Positions 20,736 through 29,391 of a stretch of 64,000 nucleotides of DNA are shown piece after piece. Source of the DNA: an uncultured Actinomyces sp. (lineage in GTDB: Bacteria > Actinomycetota > Actinomycetes > Actinomycetales > Actinomycetaceae). Position 1 is the stretch's first letter, and each line of letters starts with the position of its first letter. The position numbers and the translations under genes are program-made. The notes under the pieces were generated by a model that ran no database searches, was not told the origin of the DNA, and saw only the letters and a list, made by a program, of their open reading frames with translations. The stretch is taken from the NCBI GenBank assembly GCA_900545825.1, contig URAS01000012.1, positions 1-64,000 of the forward strand, in the 5' to 3' direction.

Positions 20736-21791
20736 GTGGCGGCGGGGGTGACGGTGAGACAGGTTGTCGCAGCGTCGGCGCTGGTCATCGCCGCATTCAG
20801 CGGTGTCCTCGCCGGTGCCGCGCTGCTGGCCGGGCGGCTCGGAGTCGCGCGGGCGGTGACGACGGCACCCGTCCTCGCGCAGGCGCTCGCGTTCCCCGTG
20901 GTCCTCTTGATCGTCACGGCGGTTGCCGCGGTTGTGGCGATCATCATGCTGCTGACGCGTGCCGACAAGGGGCATCGCGTCACGCGGGCACGTGCCGCCG
21001 CGCTCGCGGTCGTCCTCATGGCGACGGTACTCAGTGGTGCCCTTGTTTTCGAGGGCGGTGCGCGGCCGAATCCTACCGACGCGGCATCGACTTCCTACCG
21101 GATGACCGTCCTCGAATGGAATACCGAGGACCGGGAAAGCCCCGCCGATTTTCGCGAGTTTTTCCGCCGGTATCATCCCGACGTCCTCGTTCTGCCGGAG
21201 ATGGGGGATTATCGCATTGGCCACACGACCCGGTTATCGAGGCTGTTGCGTGACGCGGGCGAAAACCCGCGCGACTACCAGATCTTCACGTCGACCTCGG
21301 GCAGCGAAATCGCGCCGGTATCGATTATTGTCCGCCGCGCTTTCGGGGACTATCGCGTCGAGGACGAAGGGCTGGTGACGTTCGGGACGCTCATGCTCAC
21401 GCCAACAGCAGACGATTCGCGGCTGCCCGATATTATCGGCCTCCACACGGCGCCGCCGCTGCCCGGACTGATGCCGGCATGGCGCGGTGATTTGTCGACA
21501 ATCCGCACGTATCTGGAGGGGCGCCGCGGCGATTCCCTCGTCGTCGCCGGTGATTTCAACGCCCAGCGGTATCACGGCGACTTTTCGCGGCTGCGGGGTT
21601 TTCACGATTCCGTGCCTGGGGCGATCGGCGGCACGTGGCCGAACTCGGCGCCGATGCCGCTGCGTGCGCATATCGACCACATCCTCGTGTCGGCCAACAA
21701 TACCGTCGTGACCAGCGCATACGTCGATACTCAGGCGTCCGATCACAGCGCGATCGTCGGCGTCATCGCGTATGGCCGGCGCGGAGATTAA
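20736..21791 (+). CDS. Membrane-anchored endonuclease/exonuclease/phosphatase-family protein
   Basis: 351 aa. Three N-terminal transmembrane helices (about residues 5-30, 40-65, 75-95) precede an outside EEP domain with the metal and catalytic motifs WNTED, PEMGD, GDFNAQ, HIDHIL and SDHSAIV. The same fold includes DNases, sphingomyelinases and inositol phosphatases. The membrane arrangement resembles secreted actinobacterial members of unknown substrate. The start GTG 20736 is preferred because AGAGGA precedes it by 7 bases. Farther upstream the frame would cross the palindromic repeat. Confidence 0.78.
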   Translation: MAAGVTVRQVVAASALVIAAFSGVLAGAALLAGRLGVARAVTTAPVLAQALAFPVVLLIVTAVAAVVAIIMLLTRADKGHRVTRARAAALAVVLMATVLSGALVFEGGARPNPTDAASTSYRMTVLEWNTEDRESPADFREFFRRYHPDVLVLPEMGDYRIGHTTRLSRLLRDAGENPRDYQIFTSTSGSEIAPVSIIVRRAFGDYRVEDEGLVTFGTLMLTPTADDSRLPDIIGLHTAPPLPGLMPAWRGDLSTIRTYLEGRRGDSLVVAGDFNAQRYHGDFSRLRGFHDSVPGAIGGTWPNSAPMPLRAHIDHILVSANNTVVTSAYVDTQASDHSAIVGVIAYGRRGD

Positions 21792-21897
21792 ACGCTCACC
21801 ATAAACCCGAAACGCTCACCTCAATTGTTAAATTCCGGCCTCGAGGGCCTGGAAATGACAATTCAGGTGAGCGTTTCGCTTAAGCGGTGAGCGTTTC
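21788..21897. repeat. 71-bp palindromic repeat, copy A, with flanking half units
   Basis: The core is 21808-21878: CGAAACGCTCACCT at the left, a GGCC-TCGAG-GGCC centre, and AGGTGAGCGTTTCG at the right. One 20-bp half unit precedes it (21788-21807) and an inverted half unit follows (GGTGAGCGTTT, 21887-21897). It begins at the end of the endonuclease-like gene. Confidence 0.9.
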
Positions 21898-21941
21898 GGG
21901 TGAGGGGTGAGCCGGCATGGCACGGGCGGGGAGGGCGCCGT

Positions 21942-21978
21942 CGCAGGCGACTCCGAAGCCTGCTTGGCGACCTCCCCG
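21942..21978 (+). repeat. 37-bp direct repeat, left copy
   Basis: Identical over 37 bp to 23455-23491. It contains the hairpin GCAGGC-N9-GCCTGC and ends TTGGCGACCTCCCCG. The two copies flank the LacI/GH3 chimera. Confidence 0.85.
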
Positions 21979-22149
21979 CCAGTCGCACGCCGACGCCCTC
22001 GCCATTCTGGGGGTGACGAAGAAAGGGCGCGATTCCGGCCGGCGAGACGAGCCGGAGTCGCAGAACGCGGTGGACAGGAGCGGACGTGGGCGCCAACAGC
22101 CAGCAGCCGACCGGGCGCCCTCGGCGCGGACGACCGGAGGGCGGCGAAG

Positions 22150-23406
22150 GCGGCGCGGCTGCCGGTCATCGACGTCGTCGAATATTTGAGCGGCAGCGAC
22201 CACTACATCGGGGCGACCCAGGCGGCCTACCTGGCCGAGCACGGCCACCGCTCGCTCGCCATGGTCACCGTCGACGAGCCCGTTTTCGCCCAAACCGCGC
22301 GGGATCGTCTCAACGGCTTCCGCGACGAGGCGCTCCTCGCCCAGGCGCGCGACGTTGCGGCAAACTCCGAGGTCGTCATTGCGATGCTGGGCCTGCCGGC
22401 GTACCACGAATCGGAAGGCTTTGACCGCACGACGTTAGCGATGCCGGCGAATCAGCTGGCCCTCCTCGACGCGATCGTTGCCGTTAATCCGCGGGTTATC
22501 GTCGTCCTCTCCAACGGTGCGGTGGTTGAGATGGCGTCGTGGAAGAACAAGCCGGCCGCGATTATCGAAACGTGGCTGCTGGGGGAGAACTCCGGCTTGG
22601 CGACCCGTGATCTGCTGTTTGGCGACGTGACGCCCTCGGGCCGCTTGGCGGAGACGATCCCGAACCGTTTGGAGGACATTCCCGCGAACCTGTTCTTCCC
22701 CGGTGAAAATGGAGTGACCAGGTACGGTGAGGGCCTGTATGTGGGTTACCGCTACTTCGACAGCGTCGGCGCCGACGTATGCTATCCGTTCGGCTATGGC
22801 CTGTCGTATGGCCACACGACGATCGGTGACGTGTGCGTCGACGAGGGCACTCCCGGCCATTTCACCGTTACCGCGACGGTGACGAACGATTCGGACGTCG
22901 CCAGCTCCGAGGTCGTCCAGGTGTACGTCCGGCCCGAAACGGGTGGGGTCAAGCGGCCTCGTCACGAGCTCAAGGGGTTTGCCAAGGTGTACCTTGCTCC
23001 CGGCGAGAGCCAAACCGTTGAAATCGTGCTTGACCAGCGGGCTTTCGCCTACTGGCAGGTTCAACTGCACGACTGGAAGGTCGAGGGCGGCACGTACGTC
23101 ATCGAGGTGGGCCGGTCGAGTCGCGACATCGTCGCCGAAGTCGGCGTTGACCTGGCTGACGACGGCAAACGCCCGCCGCTCAACGAGTTCTCTACCCTGC
23201 AGGAATGGCTCGACGACCCGACCGGCGCGCCGATCATGGAAGCGCTGATGGAACGCACCGGCATGGTCATGCCGGATTCGGTGGCGCTGCGCGCGATGTG
23301 GATGCAGTCCCCGGCGAAGAACGTCGCGATGCTGCCCGGTTCGATGACGCGCGTGGATTTGAACGAGGCCCTCGCCCAGTGGGCTGCTGCGCGAGGGCGC
23401 CACTAG
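22150..23406 (+). pseudogene. Chimeric remnant: LacI effector-domain fragment fused to the C-terminal half of a GH3 glycosidase
   Basis: The first about 65 codons (22150-22344) read like the sugar-binding part of a LacI regulator (YIGATQAAYLAEHGHRSLAM, RDRLNGFRDEALL). From about 22345 the same frame is the C-terminal domain of a family 3 beta-glycosidase (VIAMLGLPAYHESEGFDRTT, WLLGENSGLATRDLLFGD, YGEGLYVGYRYFDS) with a Fn3-like end. The N-terminal GH3 barrel that holds the nucleophilic Asp is missing, as is the LacI helix-turn-helix. No convincing start exists, and the frame before 22150 is low-complexity. I infer a deletion that joined two genes of one sugar locus. The product would be inactive. 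Confidence 0.75.
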
Positions 23407-23454
23407 GACGGTCCGCGGTCGGTGCGGAGGGCGGTGCGGTCGGGGGGCCACCGC

Positions 23455-23491
23455 CGCAGGCGACTCCGAAGCCTGCTTGGCGACCTCCCCG
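23455..23491 (+). repeat. 37-bp direct repeat, right copy
   Basis: Second identical copy of 21942-21978, 49 bp after the stop of the GH3 remnant. The surrounding bases differ. Confidence 0.85.
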
Positions 23492-23540
23492 ACCGCGCCC
23501 GACCAAGCCTCCTGGGCCCAAGTCAACTGGGTCTGGCGCG

Positions 23541-25115
23541 TCAGAGCAGGTGCTTGCCCAGCCGGAGGGCGGTCGCTGCGACGCGGGCGTAATGGCCGCG
23601 ATCGACGCCCTCCGGCCCGCGCATCGAGACAAGCCGCTGTTCGGCAACGGTGCGGGTCTCGGTGTATTTGCGGATGCCCTCGGCGCCGTGGCGGCGGCCG
23701 ACGCCGGACTCTTTCATGCCTCCCGAGGGCGCATGGATCGACGCCCACGCCGCCGCATAGCCGTCGTTGATCGTCACGCTGCCCGCCTGCAGCCTGCGCG
23801 CGATACTCTGCGCGGTCCGCGGCGCCGCGAACACCGACGCGTTGAGCCCATACCGCGTGTCGTTGGCCCGCCGAACTGCCTGCTTGAGGTCGGGTACTTT
23901 CTCGAGGTAGACGACGGGACCGAACACCTCGTCGGTGCGCAAGAGGGCGTCCTCGGGCACGTCGGCCAGCACGGTGGGCGTGTAGAAATACGGCCCCAGC
24001 TCGGGCACGCGGTCGCCGCCCGTCAGCACGCGCGCGCCCTTGTCGACCGCGTCGGCGACAAACCGCTGAACGGTATCCAGCTGCTGTTGCCCGGCCAGCG
24101 ACCCCATCTGGTAGTTCCACGCCAGCGTGTTCCCCAGCGGCATCGCCCGGGTCGCGGCGACAAAACGCCGCTCGAACTCGTCATACACCCCCGCCTCGAC
24201 GTAAATCCGTTCGATCGACACGCACAGCTGCCCCGAGTTCGAAAAACATGCGCTGAGCGCCGCGGGAATCGTCCGGTCAAGATCGGCGTCAGCGGCCACG
24301 ATCATCGGGTTTTTCCCGCCCAGTTCCGCCGAATACCCGATCAGCCTGCCTCCGGCGATCCGCCCCAGCTCCTTCCCGGTCCGCGTCGAGCCGGTGAACA
24401 TCAGATAGTCGCAACGTTCGGCGAGGGCGGCGCCCACTTCGCGGCCCGACCCGGTGACGATCTGGAGGGCGTGCTCGGGCAGGCCGGCGCGGCGCAGCAG
24501 ACCAGCCGCAAGCAGCGCGGTAAACGGCGTGGCCGAATCGGGTTTCGCGACGACGGCGTTGCCGGCCAGCAGCGCCGGAATCGCGTCGGAAATACCCAGC
24601 GCCAGCGGGTAATTCCACGGGCTGATCTGCCCGACGATGCCGCGCGGCACGCGCTGCACCCGCGTCTTCGTCACGACCGGCAGCGCCCCGGGGACGCGCT
24701 GATCGGCCAGCAGTCGCTCGGCGTTTCGGGCGTAATAGCGCGCATTAATGGCGACGTCGTACACCTCGTCGAGGGCGGAAACCCGGTCCTTACCCGTCTC
24801 CAGCTGGATGATGTCGGTCAGCAGATCGCGGTGCCTGAGGACGAGGTCGTGAAACCGCAAAAACACGCGTCGCCGCTGCGCCCAGCCGGTCCGTGCCCAC
24901 TGCCGCTGCGCCACGCGCGCCCGCGCGATCGCTTCGTCGACGTCGCCCTCGTCGCCCGCCGCAACATACCCCAGCGTGGCGCCGGTGAACGGAATCTCGA
25001 CGGCTACCGGCGTCGCGTTTCGTCCCGGGACCAGCGGATTCGCGGCGATCCCCTGCAGGGCGGAATGGACGTCGTCGGGCAGCGGCCCGAGGCTCAAGCG
25101 CGACGGTAGAGACAT
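23541..25115 (-). CDS. NAD(P)-dependent succinate-semialdehyde (aldehyde) dehydrogenase, GabD2 type
   Basis: 524 aa. It oxidises an aldehyde, probably succinate semialdehyde, to the acid. Aldehyde dehydrogenase motifs are the Asn in SPWNYPLALG, the coenzyme loop FTGSTRTGKELG, Glu in ELGGKNPM, the catalytic Cys in NSGQLCVSIER, and EVFGPVV. The C-terminal extension of about 60 residues is typical of the actinobacterial GabD2 group. The ATG at 25115 follows AGGAGG. There is no GABA transaminase gene nearby, so the physiological substrate is an inference. Confidence 0.87.
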   Translation of the reverse strand: MSLPSRLSLGPLPDDVHSALQGIAANPLVPGRNATPVAVEIPFTGATLGYVAAGDEGDVDEAIARARVAQRQWARTGWAQRRRVFLRFHDLVLRHRDLLTDIIQLETGKDRVSALDEVYDVAINARYYARNAERLLADQRVPGALPVVTKTRVQRVPRGIVGQISPWNYPLALGISDAIPALLAGNAVVAKPDSATPFTALLAAGLLRRAGLPEHALQIVTGSGREVGAALAERCDYLMFTGSTRTGKELGRIAGGRLIGYSAELGGKNPMIVAADADLDRTIPAALSACFSNSGQLCVSIERIYVEAGVYDEFERRFVAATRAMPLGNTLAWNYQMGSLAGQQQLDTVQRFVADAVDKGARVLTGGDRVPELGPYFYTPTVLADVPEDALLRTDEVFGPVVYLEKVPDLKQAVRRANDTRYGLNASVFAAPRTAQSIARRLQAGSVTINDGYAAAWASIHAPSGGMKESGVGRRHGAEGIRKYTETRTVAEQRLVSMRGPEGVDRGHYARVAATALRLGKHLL

Positions 25116-25239
25116 AGCGACCTCCTGCGATTTCTCCACTACCGAACTCTAGGGCGCTCGCGGCCGACCGGCACCCGCAGGCGGCGCGCGTTCACCAGGC
25201 GACCGACACCCGCAGGCGACGCACCCCAGAACGTGGGCG

Positions 25240-26496
25240 TCAGCGCGGCAGATTCGCGAGGAACGCGAGCAGCCGGTCTCGCCAACACGCTGTCGAGTGT
25301 GCGCCGCGGAACTGGTTGATCCGGACGGTGGCGCCGTTGGCTTCGGCGACCTCGGCAAACCGCAGGGCGTTCGTCGTCATCGGGTGCTCGTGCGCGCCGA
25401 CCTCGATCGAGATCGTTCGCCCGCGCAGGTCCTGGCTGGCGGCCAGCCGCATGTGGGGGCCGCCGCGGCCGTCGGGGTTGCCGAACCACAGCGAGGGCGA
25501 CTGGGCCAGGCATGTGTCAGCGAGCCCCGCGCCCGTCACCAGCGGGGACAGCGCGGCCAGCCCGCCGAACGACTGCCCCGAACAGATTGCCTGGTCAGGG
25601 GCGATTGGATGTTCCGCATAGTCGCCGGCGATGGCGAGGGCGCGTGCGGTCAGCGCGGTCGCCCGCTCGGGGTCAGTGAGGTCGGCGGCACGCTGCGCCA
25701 TCGAACCCGAATCGACCGCGACGACCGCGACGTCCTCGCGCCCCAGGGCCCCGAGGGCGTGGCCCAGCCGGTTTCGCCACCACGTCTGCCCGTCGTGCAG
25801 CACTACCCACCACCGCGCATCCGGCCGCCCCCACATCCAGTAGTCGCGCCCGGATTCGGCGTCCGCCCGGGCGTTTGTTGGCTCGGCGTCGCGGGCATCG
25901 CGCGTGTCGTGAACCAGCGTCCAGCCGTCCTCGGCCGCACCGGCACCGCCGTCATCGAGGTCGTCGAAGGGCGCAGGGAACCGCATGGGGGCCGGCGCCT
26001 CGGGTCCACGCCACACGCTAAACAGGCTGGTCGCGCCGGAGATGATCCGTTCGTCGGCCGCGGCGTCGGGCTGGGCGAGGTCGCGCACTCGCAGCCAACC
26101 GGAGCGTTGCGCCCCGGCGTCGGGCGGCAGGGTGGCGTCCTCGACGAACGCATACGCGATCGTGCCGTCCGCGGGCAACAACACGCGTTTGCGCATGTCG
26201 GCGCCGTTTTCCGCGGTCTCGCGCGGAGGTTCGGTGCCGGGCATGTGGCGGCTCGGCGGGCAGTGATCGACGGGCTCCATGAGCGCCGGCACGATGTTGC
26301 CGCGGTGATTGTCGACGAAACCCTCGAGGTAAAGCATGACGTGGGTGCCCGCTTGGCGCCGCCGCCAGGTGAACGTCTGGCACACCATGGCGACCCCGTC
26401 AATCGTCACGACCTCCCCGTCGGCCATGCCGTCCGGCGCGCGCAGCGCGGCGCCGATCGCGGTGACGGGTGTTCGCGGCAACAGGTGAGTGTCCAT
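25240..26496 (-). CDS. Enterochelin esterase-like alpha/beta hydrolase
   Basis: 418 aa. The N-terminal domain (about 1-190) resembles the Fes N-terminal beta domain. The C-terminal esterase-D fold has the nucleophile in CSGQSFGGLAA, an acid in the GAHEHPMTT region and a late His in FRGAHSTACW. Fes proteins cut ferric-siderophore esters in the cytoplasm to free iron. The ATG at 26496 has AAAAGGA upstream. A DtxR/IdeR-like box lies at 26554, which fits iron control. No siderophore importer is in the window, so it may use xenosiderophores brought in elsewhere. Confidence 0.82.
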   Translation of the reverse strand: MDTHLLPRTPVTAIGAALRAPDGMADGEVVTIDGVAMVCQTFTWRRRQAGTHVMLYLEGFVDNHRGNIVPALMEPVDHCPPSRHMPGTEPPRETAENGADMRKRVLLPADGTIAYAFVEDATLPPDAGAQRSGWLRVRDLAQPDAAADERIISGATSLFSVWRGPEAPAPMRFPAPFDDLDDGGAGAAEDGWTLVHDTRDARDAEPTNARADAESGRDYWMWGRPDARWWVVLHDGQTWWRNRLGHALGALGREDVAVVAVDSGSMAQRAADLTDPERATALTARALAIAGDYAEHPIAPDQAICSGQSFGGLAALSPLVTGAGLADTCLAQSPSLWFGNPDGRGGPHMRLAASQDLRGRTISIEVGAHEHPMTTNALRFAEVAEANGATVRINQFRGAHSTACWRDRLLAFLANLPR

Positions 26497-26553
26497 GCGT
26501 TCCTTTTCGGTGATATCCGCGGATCGACGCCGAAAACGCGGCGTAGGTCGCCC

Positions 26554-26572
26554 CGATCTTAGCATGACCTAA
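26554..26572 (-). promoter_or_regulatory. Candidate DtxR/IdeR box upstream of the siderophore-esterase gene
   Basis: On the minus strand TTAGGTCATGCTAAGATCG matches both halves of the iron-box pattern TTAGGTTAGGCTAACCTAA at roughly 13 of 19 positions. It lies about 58 bp before the start of the esterase gene. Confidence 0.5.
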
Positions 26573-26680
26573 ATGCGTCGCTGTGGGCGGGGCCGGAAAG
26601 GCCGAATGAGTCGGAACATCCACGGCGTTCTCCGATACACTCGAGGCGTCAGCCCCCGTCCGACGAAGGAAGCCGTTTCC

Positions 26681-27064
26681 GTGAGCGACACCCCCGATAG
26701 TCGACGCATTGTTGGTGACTATATTGCGGCACTCTGGCCGCTGCCGGCGGTCGCGTCGTTCTGGTTCCTGCCGTTCGGATGGGCGATTTCCCTGGCATTT
26801 CTCGTCGCCGCCTTCGGGCATATTCTGACGGATCAAGCGCTCGCCACATCGGCAAAAGTCCGGATCACCGTGTGTTGGATTGCTGCACTGGTTATTGGCG
26901 GCTACAGCCTCTATTCGGCGGGCCTGCTTAGTGTTGCGGCGAGGGTCGGGCAGCACGGCGCGAACTGGGAGCCGGTGACGCCGTGGACCTTGGCGATCAT
27001 GATCGTCCTCTGGCTGATCGCGACCGTCGTCTTGTTTCACGCGCGCAAGCCTGAGGACGACTAG
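26681..27064 (+). CDS. Small membrane protein, function unknown
   Basis: 127 aa from GTG 26681, with GAAGGAAG upstream. Four hydrophobic segments are visible (about residues 15-30, 33-50, 58-80 and 98-118) with short loops, and the C-terminus is charged (HARKPEDD). I recognise no family. It is transcribed away from the esterase gene, and the possible iron box lies between them, so shared iron control is possible but unsupported. Confidence 0.65.
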   Translation: MSDTPDSRRIVGDYIAALWPLPAVASFWFLPFGWAISLAFLVAAFGHILTDQALATSAKVRITVCWIAALVIGGYSLYSAGLLSVAARVGQHGANWEPVTPWTLAIMIVLWLIATVVLFHARKPEDD

Positions 27065-27239
27065 TCGCAGCAGGTCAGCGGCGGTTTGACGCCGATGGGT
27101 CGGCAGCTCGTCGACCGGGATCACCCGGATGCCGACGAACGGGAACGCGCGACAGTCGTCGCCGGTCGCCAGCGTCGCGCGGAGCGCATCGAGTGTCTGC
27201 CGAGGGCCTGTCGGGCGGGACGGGTGGGCGCGGAATACG

Positions 27240-27698
27240 ATGGGGCGCGTGAGTCAATCAGACATCAAAGATGCCAACGCGCCCGAGCCGATTGAACAGG
27301 ACGGTGCGCGCACTCAGCAGCCCGAGCCGACGCCGCAGGTCAGGCCGCTTTCGCCTGCCGCGGCGGCGCAGATTCCGCCCGAGGAAGAAGGGGAGCGACC
27401 GGTCCTGCGCACGGGGCGCACCGACAAGGCGTCGCGGGTCATCATCGCGCGGTTGACCGAGGATGAGCTGGGGAATCTGCTGTCCCGCGCCCGGCGCGAG
27501 CAGCTGAGCCGTACCGACGCCATCCGCGAAGCCGTGCGGGAATGGTCGGCTCAACCGGCCACGACCCCGCATCATGCGGCCGCGGCGCCGACGCCCGCAG
27601 CCGGCCAGCCCGCCGAGCCCGCAGTCGACCAGGCCGGGCGGCGTCCGGCCCCCGCGCCTACCGCCGAGGACGTGGCGGGGCGCGGGGACCAGCAGTAA
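27240..27698 (+). CDS. Ribbon-helix-helix domain protein with disordered flanks
   Basis: 152 aa. The middle (about residues 65-105) has an RHH/CopG-like fold: SRVIIARLTEDELGNLLSRA, then EQLSRTDAIREAVREW. Both ends are Pro/Ala-rich and probably unstructured. It resembles DNA-binding antitoxins, but no toxin gene is adjacent. The start could be ATG 27240 or GTG 27249; neither has a strong ribosome site. A decayed relative seems to lie at 19570. Confidence 0.65.
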   Translation: MGRVSQSDIKDANAPEPIEQDGARTQQPEPTPQVRPLSPAAAAQIPPEEEGERPVLRTGRTDKASRVIIARLTEDELGNLLSRARREQLSRTDAIREAVREWSAQPATTPHHAAAAPTPAAGQPAEPAVDQAGRRPAPAPTAEDVAGRGDQQ

Positions 27699-27704
27699 CA
27701 CCGA

Positions 27705-27974
27705 CTAGCGGCGGAGTTTCGCGTCGAACTCGGCGACCTCGTAGGTTGCCCGGTCGGGCCAGAAGGCGTCCTCGGACAGGACGCGATCGAGCGTCGGCCG
27801 ATCCGGTAGGTCAGCGACGAGGACGCCGGCCGCCTCACGGTCGGTCCGGGGCCCGACGAGGATGAAGTCGCCCTCGTCGAAATGCCGCGTGAACCACGCG
27901 CGGTGGGCGGAAAGGCGCTGGTCAGCGTCGTTTCCTTCGCCGGGATTCGTGATGGTGATGGCGACGACGAACAT
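27705..27974 (-). CDS. YciI family protein
   Basis: 89 aa. This is the small ferredoxin-like fold family with the conserved HRAWF...GDFILVGPRTDR...GVLVAD pattern (His about residue 28 and Asp about 36 are the usual active-site pair). Members are thought to be small hydrolases or enzyme-like domains of unclear role. The gene starts 3 bases after the stop of the upstream quinone-reductase gene, so the two are cotranscribed and probably act together. Confidence 0.82.
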   Translation of the reverse strand: MFVVAITITNPGEGNDADQRLSAHRAWFTRHFDEGDFILVGPRTDREAAGVLVADLPDRPTLDRVLSEDAFWPDRATYEVAEFDAKLRR

Positions 27975-27977
27975 GGC

Positions 27978-28532
27978 TTACTCCAGCGCGCCGAGGGTCG
28001 GGCGATCCGACGTGACGGCCGCGGCGTAATCGCGGGCGGCATCGGCAAGCGCGGCGTCGCTGAGGCTCATCGAGCCGGCCGTGACGAACGGCGCCAGGTA
28101 CGTCGTGCCGATGAGGTTGCTGGTCGCCTGCAGCGGCCGCAGCAGCTCGGTGACGGTGTAGCCGAACGCCCCGTCGCGCGTGTAGTTCTCGGCGGCGGCG
28201 CCGGGCGACACCGCGACCAGCAGTTCCTTGCCGTGCAGCGCGGTCCCGGTCGACCCGTATGCCCAACCGTAGGTGAGGACGTCGTCCTCCCACGCCTTGA
28301 GCAGCGGCGGCGTCGAATACCAGTACATGGGGAACTGGAGGACGATCCGGTCGGCGTCGGCGATCGCCGCCTGCTCGGCGGCCACGTCGATCCGGCCGTC
28401 GGGGTAGAGGGCGTACATGTCGCGGACGGTGACACCCTCGAGGCCGTCGAGGGCGGCCGCCAGCGTGGCGTTGACGCGCGAGGCAGAGCGGTTGGGGTGG
28501 AACAGCAAAACAATGGTTGAACGATTAGTCAT
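27978..28532 (-). CDS. NAD(P)H:quinone oxidoreductase, flavodoxin-like fold (KefF/MdaB type)
   Basis: 184 aa from ATG 28532. The flavodoxin-like fold starts VLLFHPNRSASRVN. LQFPMYWYSTPPLLKAW is the hallmark of the NQO1/KefF group, followed by GKELLVAVSPG for cofactor contact. These FMN or FAD enzymes reduce quinones by two electrons and protect against electrophiles. A MerR-like operator lies just upstream and the regulator is the next gene back. YciI follows 3 bases downstream. Confidence 0.87.
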   Translation of the reverse strand: MTNRSTIVLLFHPNRSASRVNATLAAALDGLEGVTVRDMYALYPDGRIDVAAEQAAIADADRIVLQFPMYWYSTPPLLKAWEDDVLTYGWAYGSTGTALHGKELLVAVSPGAAAENYTRDGAFGYTVTELLRPLQATSNLIGTTYLAPFVTAGSMSLSDAALADAARDYAAAVTSDRPTLGALE

Positions 28533-28543
28533 GTCACGATCAC

Positions 28544-28572
28544 ACCCTATGAAGTTCACTTGAACGCAAGCC
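28544..28572 (-). promoter_or_regulatory. MerR-type promoter/operator of the quinone-reductase operon
   Basis: GTTCACTTGAAC at 28554-28565 is a near-palindrome with 5-bp arms. On the minus strand it lies between a TTGCGT-like -35 and a CATAGGGT-like -10, the layout bound by MerR activators. It sits between the regulator gene and the gene it should control. Confidence 0.55.
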
Positions 28573-28619
28573 CTGCTGCGCCACATCGACGTGACGTCGG
28601 TCACGTTGCACGTTGTCGG

Positions 28620-29081
28620 TTAGTAGCGGTGGATCCCGCACGCTTCCTTGATTCGGCGAATGTCGGGCGGCAGTTCGTCGAATGGCATCTGGCGGGGCGT
28701 CTCGCAGGTGCCCGATTCGGCTGCGACCTTGTAAAACCAACACTTGTAGGTGATGTAGTCAAGGGTCGTGTGCAGGTCCTCCATCTGCCGCTCGACCGCG
28801 GCCCGGCGCGCCTCGACAATGCGGCGGCGTTCCTCGATCGTCGAATCGCCCTCGCGATAAAGCGAAACGTATTCTTTGATTTCGCGAATCGGCATGCCGG
28901 ACTTTTGCAGGCGCTCGATATAGCGGACCCATTCGATATCGTCGTCGCTAAATCGCCGAGCCCCGCCGGCTGTGCGCTGCAGGGTGGGGATGAGGTTCTC
29001 GTGATCGTAGAACCGTAGTGCTGAGGGCGCCATGCCCAGCTGCTTGGCGGCCTCGCTGATCGAGTAGGTGTGGTCGGCCAT
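28620..29081 (-). CDS. MerR-family transcriptional regulator
   Basis: 153 aa. The winged helix-turn-helix is at residues 5-70 (YSISEAAKQLGMAPSALRFY), followed by a dimerising coiled coil (about 85-120) and a short C-terminal segment with two Cys (KCWFYKV and SGTC). It is of the AdhR/YyaN group that responds to aldehydes or electrophiles. It lies upstream of the quinone-reductase operon on the same strand, with a MerR-style operator in between. Confidence 0.87.
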   Translation of the reverse strand: MADHTYSISEAAKQLGMAPSALRFYDHENLIPTLQRTAGGARRFSDDDIEWVRYIERLQKSGMPIREIKEYVSLYREGDSTIEERRRIVEARRAAVERQMEDLHTTLDYITYKCWFYKVAAESGTCETPRQMPFDELPPDIRRIKEACGIHRY

Positions 29082-29391
29082 GTCGTCCTCCCGGCAACGT
29101 CGGCGAAGGGTGAAGTGCGCGTTAAGTCTAGTCGCCTCGGCAGGGCGGCGCCTTCCCGGCGGATTTGTGTCCCGAAATCCTCACGTAATTCCCCGAGATG
29201 CCGTGCGTAATACGGACATCTCTACCACCTGCCCGCGCGGCCTAAAACGCCGAGATTCCCGCAGCGTCGCACCACAAAAGGAGGGCGGCGGGGGCGCCTG
29301 TGCCTCCGGTTGTGACACGGCGTCATCTCAGTAAGCCTGGAAGTGACAGCAGCCACATGCCTGGCGATAACGACAGAATTTGGGAGGCTTT
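29082..29391. other. Intergenic region before the catalase gene
   Basis: 310 bp between the divergent MerR and catalase genes. GGGAGG before 29392 is the catalase ribosome site. I found no convincing promoter, repeat or small gene in the rest. Confidence 0.5.
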
